Source: Bacteroidota bacterium
Lineage (GTDB): Bacteria; Bacteroidota; Ignavibacteria; Kapaibacteriales; UBA2268
Length of the DNA: 11,183 nt
Assembly (NCBI GenBank): GCA_017428585.1
Contig: JAFRQN010000274.1
Coordinates: 1 to 11,183, forward strand
Reading direction: 5' to 3'
A program made the position numbers and the translations under genes. Below are positions 6,624-11,183 of the stretch, piece by piece (within the stretch, counting starts at the first letter, position 1; each line of letters begins with the position of its first letter). The notes under the pieces are model-generated. The model saw only the letters and a program-made list of their open reading frames with translations. It was not told the DNA's origin and did not search any database.

Positions 6624-8000
6624 TTATTTTTTTGAATTTTGAGTTTTAATCCAATTAAATATTTCATTAATAACTTTTTTATCTACAAAATTTTTTGTTT
6701 CGTATTCCTTAGGAGTTGATTTTTTTGTACCAGACTGCATCAGATGGTTCAAATCATCAAAAAACACAAATTTATTTTTTTTACTATTCAATCCTTTTTT
6801 CCATAAATCAAAATCTGTTTTTGTTACCTGATAATCTCTCCCGCCCTGAATAAATAAAATTGGCCGTTTTTCATTTTTAAATTCTTTAACTGGATTATAA
6901 TCCTGCAAGGACAACCAATATTTAGCATTTATGTTCATAGGCAGAGAATCAGCAGGAGTACTTGCAGAATATTCTTTATTTAACACACGATCAACTTGTT
7001 CTTTAAGCTGTTTTAAAACAACATTACTATATTGTTTTTCTGTTTCAGAATAATCAGAAACCTCAGCAATATATTTAGTTTGTTCCAGCATCAACTCAAG
7101 TATATGTCTTGCATTGCCTGCCAAGCAAATAAAACCATCTGCATCTTTAGACAATTTTGCAATTCTCGGCATTAAATATCCGCCTTGGCTATGTCCCAAT
7201 ACATAAAAACTTTTAAATTTATCAGGATATAATTTTTTTATTAATTTAACAGCCTCAACTGCATCATATACCGTTTCTTGATTAATGTCAAAAGAATCAA
7301 TATTTATAGAATGATCAGCGTATGTACGTTTATTATAGCGAAAAACAGCTATACCCTTGCTTGACAGTCCATAAGCTATATCTCTAAAAGGTTTAGAATA
7401 GTAAATAGATTCATCTAAATCATTAGGACCAGAACCATGTACAAGAATTGCAACAGGAGTTTTTTTCTTATCAGCTTCTACAGGAATTGTTAATTTGCCT
7501 GTTAAAATTTTATCATCAAAAGTTATATCAACTTCCTTAAATTTGCTTTTATCTACATAATCAGCATCAACATATTCAACATTTTTATTTTGTTCTATAG
7601 GAAGCATTTGAAATCCTGCAACTTTATCATCTTTGGAAATCGACAATACTGTATTTAATGTGGTATTCTCAAAATATATTTTTCTATAAAATACATCATA
7701 ATTCATTATGATTTTTTCGTCAATACTGTCTGACAATCCCTTATATGCACCAAATGCAGCAATGGTCTGTTCCCAGGTAGCTTTCAAAACGTCTTCTGAC
7801 AATAATTTCAGCAATGTTTCATCAAGATTTTCTCTTACTGCTTTATAATCTCCATTAATAAAACTTATAAGCACCTTGTCAGCAATATCTTTCTTTTTAT
7901 TAACATCAGATTTGATATTAGAATTATCAGACAAAGCAGTTAGATTAAAACAAGAGAATAAAAGAAATAATACTAAAAGAAAATTTAATCTATATTTCAT
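6624..8000 (-). CDS. DUF3887 + alpha/beta hydrolase, probable lipoprotein
   Basis: I choose the ATG at 7998-8000 (458 residues) over a GTG at 8009: the sequence GGGGTGAG lies about 4 nt before the ATG, and the comM stop is one base away. The N-terminus is a lipoprotein signal: K/R residues, a Leu/Phe core, then LFSC with Cys17 as the likely lipidated residue. Residues about 35-125 fit a DUF3887 domain. The alpha/beta hydrolase follows: HGSG (188-191, oxyanion region), nucleophile Ser271 in GHSQGG, acid Asp389 in GGRD, and His419 in DLNHLM. All three catalytic residues are present, so it should be an active serine hydrolase (esterase or peptidase-like) on the outer face of a membrane. The substrate is unknown. 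The lid region (about 300-355) is Lys/Glu-rich. It is the last gene before a terminator and probably translationally coupled to comM. Confidence 0.9.
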   Translation of the reverse strand: MKYRLNFLLVLFLLFSCFNLTALSDNSNIKSDVNKKKDIADKVLISFINGDYKAVRENLDETLLKLLSEDVLKATWEQTIAAFGAYKGLSDSIDEKIIMNYDVFYRKIYFENTTLNTVLSISKDDKVAGFQMLPIEQNKNVEYVDADYVDKSKFKEVDITFDDKILTGKLTIPVEADKKKTPVAILVHGSGPNDLDESIYYSKPFRDIAYGLSSKGIAVFRYNKRTYADHSINIDSFDINQETVYDAVEAVKLIKKLYPDKFKSFYVLGHSQGGYLMPRIAKLSKDADGFICLAGNARHILELMLEQTKYIAEVSDYSETEKQYSNVVLKQLKEQVDRVLNKEYSASTPADSLPMNINAKYWLSLQDYNPVKEFKNEKRPILFIQGGRDYQVTKTDFDLWKKGLNSKKNKFVFFDDLNHLMQSGTKKSTPKEYETKNFVDKKVINEIFNWIKTQNSKK

Positions 8001-8001
8001 T

Positions 8002-9654
8002 TTACTCACCCCAGTATTTTTGATCTAATCCCCTGAATTGTATTGCCTCTAAAATATGTTTTTCCAATATATCTGGTGATTTTTCTAAATCTGCAATTGT
8101 TCGAGCAACTTTTAAAATCTTATCGTGAGCTCTTGCAGATAATCCTAACTTATCCATGGCGTTAGATAGTATTTTTTGCGATGCTTGATTAAGCTGGCAA
8201 AATTCACGTATCAATTTAGCCGGCATATCCGCATTCTTGTATATAAATCCAGTTTTATACTGGTTAGATTGAGCATTCACTGAATTTCCAGTCAATTCTT
8301 TTGTTATAGCTGCGTTTATCTCTTTAAATCTTTCTATTTGTATTTGACGAGTTGCAACAACACGCTCTCTAATTTTTTCAGAAGATTCTGCTGGTGCTGC
8401 ATTTGACATAGAATTAAAATCAACTGCTTGAACATCTACATGAATATCAATCCTATCTAAAAGCGGACCAGATATTTTTGACAAATAATTTTGTATCTGC
8501 TGAGGTCTGCAGGTACAGGCTTTATTTTTATCGCCGTAATGTCCACAAGGACAAGGATTCATAGAACATACCAACATAAAATTAGCAGGATATTCTATTG
8601 ACATCTTTGTGCGGGAAATCGCTATAAATTTATCTTCCAAAGGCTGACGCAGAACCTCTAAAACATTTTTAGCAAATTCAGGAAGTTCATCTAAAAATAA
8701 AACACCATGATGAGCTAAGGAAATTTCACCTGGTTTTATTTTGCTTACACCGCCGCCAATCAAAGCTGCATCGGAAATAGTATGATGCGGCGCTCTAAAA
8801 GGTCTTGTTGTAATTAAAGCCTCATTATTTGACAACAATCCTGCTACAGAATGAATCTTTGTAGTTTCTAACGCTTCATCTAATGTAAGCGGAGGCAGTA
8901 TGGTTGGAATGCGTTTTGCAAGCATTGTTTTTCCAGACCCTGGAGGTCCTATCAACAATATATTATGACCGCCTGCAGCTGCAATTTCAATAGCGCGCTT
9001 AACAGCAGCCTGACCTTTAACATCTGCAAAATCTACACCAGTAATACTCTTATTTTCAAATAACTTAACTTTATCAACAATACAAGGTGCTATTTCTTTA
9101 TCACCATTTAAATAATCAATCGCATCTTTCAAATTTTCAATAGGAATAACATCTATTCCATCAACTAATGCTCCTTCAGATGCATTAATTTTTGGAACAA
9201 GCAATCTCTTATATCCATCTGCTTTTGCCTTTAATGCAATAGATAAACATCCATGAATAGGTCTTAATGTACCTTCCAAAGACAATTCACCTAAAATTAT
9301 AGTATCACTTATATAAGGTGCATGTTTATAATCTGGATGTTCTGGACTATATTTTTCTTCATCTGGCATCAATAACTCCAAAGAAGCTAAAATTCCCAAA
9401 GCAATAGGCAAATCAAAAGCACTTCCCTCTTTCTTTATATCAGCAGGAGCTAAATTTACTGTTATACGCTTGCTTGGAAATGTATAACCAGTATTTTTTA
9501 TAGCCGCTGTAACCCTGTCTCTTGACTCTCTCACTGTTGAGTCTGGCAAACCAACTACAGAAAAAGCAGGCAATGCTGAATCAAGATGAGTTTCTATTTC
9601 AACTATAAAGGCATCTATTCCATAAGTAGATGCAGCAAAAAGTTTTGAATACAT
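8002..9654 (-). CDS. comM: ComM/YifB family AAA+ ATPase (Mg-chelatase-like)
   Basis: The 550-residue protein is full length for the YifB/ComM family. The N-terminal ChlI domain carries the family signatures VVGLPDSTVRESRDRV (33-48) and NLAPADIKKEGSAFDLP (67-83). The ATPase core has Walker A GPPGSGKT (236-243), RPFRAPHH (284-291), Walker B VLFLDELPEF (318-327), a Cys-rich loop (C363, C368, C370, C380, C382) likely binding zinc, and DRIDIHV (400-406). A Mg-chelatase C-terminal domain ends the protein. In Vibrio and Haemophilus, ComM is a hexameric helicase that drives branch migration during natural transformation; it is also common in bacteria not known to transform. The ATG fits the conserved family start although no Shine-Dalgarno is evident. 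The segment 97-116 is longer than I expect for this family. It sits 62 bases after valS. Confidence 0.96.
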   Translation of the reverse strand: MYSKLFAASTYGIDAFIVEIETHLDSALPAFSVVGLPDSTVRESRDRVTAAIKNTGYTFPSKRITVNLAPADIKKEGSAFDLPIALGILASLELLMPDEEKYSPEHPDYKHAPYISDTIILGELSLEGTLRPIHGCLSIALKAKADGYKRLLVPKINASEGALVDGIDVIPIENLKDAIDYLNGDKEIAPCIVDKVKLFENKSITGVDFADVKGQAAVKRAIEIAAAGGHNILLIGPPGSGKTMLAKRIPTILPPLTLDEALETTKIHSVAGLLSNNEALITTRPFRAPHHTISDAALIGGGVSKIKPGEISLAHHGVLFLDELPEFAKNVLEVLRQPLEDKFIAISRTKMSIEYPANFMLVCSMNPCPCGHYGDKNKACTCRPQQIQNYLSKISGPLLDRIDIHVDVQAVDFNSMSNAAPAESSEKIRERVVATRQIQIERFKEINAAITKELTGNSVNAQSNQYKTGFIYKNADMPAKLIREFCQLNQASQKILSNAMDKLGLSARAHDKILKVARTIADLEKSPDILEKHILEAIQFRGLDQKYWGE

Positions 9655-9716
9655 AATATGCGATTAAATTTATTTATTAATATATTACGGTGTTTTAATT
9701 CTTGTTTTTATCTATA
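9655..9716 (-). other. Short valS-comM intergenic spacer
   Basis: This 62-base AT-rich spacer has no hairpin terminator and no clear Shine-Dalgarno ahead of the comM ATG. The absence of a terminator supports read-through from valS into comM. A separate weak promoter cannot be excluded, because the sequence is too AT-rich for -10 boxes to be informative. Confidence 0.5.
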
Positions 9717-11183
9717 CTATTTCAATAAATTCTCTAAATTTTTTCTATTCTTTTCAAGACTGGCTTTCATAGAAGCTAATTTATCACGTTCATTTTGAAC
9801 AACAGCTGGAGCTGCATTATTAACAAATTTTTCATTATTTAATTTGTTTTCACAGCCGCGTATATTTCCTTCCAAACGTGCTATTTCTTTTTCCAATCTT
9901 TGTTTTTCTTTATCAATATCAATACTGCCCGCAACAATAAGATGAATTTCTATTCCATGGAATACTGTAGAAGCAGCGCCTGCCGGCTTTTCAAGATTCT
10001 TTCCAATTTTTAAATCATTGAATTTACATAAAGAAGAAACAACTTTAGATAATTCATTAAAAGTATTCAAATTTTTATCATCTTGAACAGAAATCACAGC
10101 TGGTACTTTTTGAGTAGGCATATTAATTGAAGCTCTCAATTTGCGGATTTCTTCTACAACATCCTGTACTAAAACAAATTGTTCTTCTATCTCACTATTA
10201 ATATATTTCTCATTTACAGCTGGGAATTCAGTTGATAAAATACTGCTGTTTTCATTCCTATCCTCTATCAAATGATATAACTCCTCTGTAATAAAAGGCA
10301 TAACAGGATGAATTATCTTTAATATATTTTCATACATATTTGTTGCAAATCTTACTAATTTTTGCTTGTAATCAGCGTTATCGCTCGAATTTAATTGAAC
10401 TTTTAATATCTCTACATACCAATCACAGAAGTCACGCCATATAAAATCATATAAAGTTTTAGCATATTCAGTTACATTGTAATTATCTAAAACTTCATTA
10501 ATTTTTAACAAAGTAGAATTATAACGAGTTAATATCCATTTATCAGCGTATGATAATTCGCTATCATCTAAACAACCATTTGAAGCGCCAACTTCGTCCT
10601 GTTTCATCAAAATAAATCTTCCTGCATTCCAAATTTTATTAGCAAAATTTCGACCCAATTCAATAGCTTTAATATCCTGCTGTTCTACATCAACATCAAT
10701 ACGCAGATCTTGACCAAGAGGAGAAAGGTAAATCATAGAGAATCGTACCGCATCAGCTCCATATTTAGCAATAATATTAAGTGGATCTGGTGAATTGCCT
10801 AATGATTTTGATAATTTACGACCAAGGCCATCTCTAATAATACTTGTAAAATATACATTCTTAAATGGTATTTTATTTTCAAATTTCTTAGATGCCATTA
10901 TCATTCTTGCTACCCAGAAGAATATAATTTCAGGTGCTGTTACCAATAAATCAGTAGGAAGGAATTTTTTTAAATCCTCATCATGATCAGTCAACCATCT
11001 CATAGTTGTAAGAGGCCATAACCAAGATGAAAACCAAGTATCTAAAGAATCATTATCTTGATGCAGTTTAGCATCCTTTGGCAAATTCATTTTTATTCTG
11101 GCTTGTTCTTCATTTTCAGCAGCAGTATAATTTCCATTTTCATCATAATATACAGGGATTCTGTGTCCCCACCAAAGCTGTCT
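9717..11183 (-). CDS. valS: Valyl-tRNA synthetase, C-terminal part (cut by window edge)
   Basis: The reading frame is open to the right edge, giving 488 residues, a little over half of a typical ValRS. The first residues visible are RQLWWGHRIPVYY, the class Ia catalytic segment. DSLDTWFSSWLWP, the TAPEIIFFWVARMIMA block and GRKLSKSLGNSPDP follow; the last is the KMSKS signature with Leu in place of Met. GADAVRF and GRNFANKIWNAGRF are also typical. An anticodon-binding helical domain comes next, and the last about 65 residues form the C-terminal coiled coil (Lys/Glu-rich, ending ENLLK) that contacts tRNA. The enzyme charges tRNA-Val and edits threonine; the editing domain lies mostly beyond the window. 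The stop is TAG at 9717-9719. It probably leads the operon with comM. Confidence 0.97.
   Translation of the reverse strand, partial: RQLWWGHRIPVYYDENGNYTAAENEEQARIKMNLPKDAKLHQDNDSLDTWFSSWLWPLTTMRWLTDHDEDLKKFLPTDLLVTAPEIIFFWVARMIMASKKFENKIPFKNVYFTSIIRDGLGRKLSKSLGNSPDPLNIIAKYGADAVRFSMIYLSPLGQDLRIDVDVEQQDIKAIELGRNFANKIWNAGRFILMKQDEVGASNGCLDDSELSYADKWILTRYNSTLLKINEVLDNYNVTEYAKTLYDFIWRDFCDWYVEILKVQLNSSDNADYKQKLVRFATNMYENILKIIHPVMPFITEELYHLIEDRNENSSILSTEFPAVNEKYINSEIEEQFVLVQDVVEEIRKLRASINMPTQKVPAVISVQDDKNLNTFNELSKVVSSLCKFNDLKIGKNLEKPAGAASTVFHGIEIHLIVAGSIDIDKEKQRLEKEIARLEGNIRGCENKLNNEKFVNNAAPAVVQNERDKLASMKASLEKNRKNLENLLK

Noticed and set aside
1..11183. tRNA, rRNA, CRISPR array, transposase or phage integrase
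   Set aside because: No cloverleaf, repeat-spacer pattern or recognisable mobile-element protein was seen on either strand.

Overview
This window comes from an AT-rich bacterium, probably host- or gut-associated. The core genes (valS, comM, and a lipoprotein hydrolase with a spirochaete-style lipobox) fit a Brachyspira-like spirochaete best. An Elusimicrobia/Endomicrobium-type bacterium is the main alternative. This placement is by eye and is not secure. The window looks mosaic, with three different-looking kinds of DNA joined together.

Layout: (1) 1-649 holds a small gene for a eukaryote-type RING + B-box zinc-finger protein, with a protist-like start context and no Shine-Dalgarno. (2) About 650-745 is a very AT-rich stretch that looks like a seam. 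(3) 746-1663 is a membrane-anchored metallophosphoesterase whose 5' end appears to be missing; it closes at a strong bidirectional terminator (1665-1702). (4) 1733-3754 (minus) is a visibly GC-richer gene for a secreted carbohydrate-binding-domain protein with a Gly/Pro linker and a C-terminal tail resembling the type IX secretion sorting domain, a Bacteroidetes signature. (5) 3755-4045 is an AT-rich gap with a compact direct/inverted repeat. (6) 4046-6478 (minus) is a single-chain type IIG-like restriction-modification enzyme. (7) 6569-6593 is a hairpin terminator. (8) 6624-8000, 8002-9654 and 9717-11183 (all minus) form a likely run, transcribed valS to comM to DUF3887/alpha-beta hydrolase lipoprotein; valS runs off the window edge.

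How the genes relate: valS, comM and the hydrolase are ordinary chromosomal genes, and comM and the hydrolase are probably translationally coupled. The restriction-modification enzyme and the carbohydrate-binding protein are accessory genes, and the latter looks horizontally acquired. The most striking item is the RING/B-box gene. It is either a eukaryote-to-bacterium transfer (a possible ubiquitin-pathway effector) or protist DNA joined to a bacterial contig during assembly. The adjacent beheaded phosphoesterase fits either an insertion or a chimeric join, and the sequence alone cannot decide between them.
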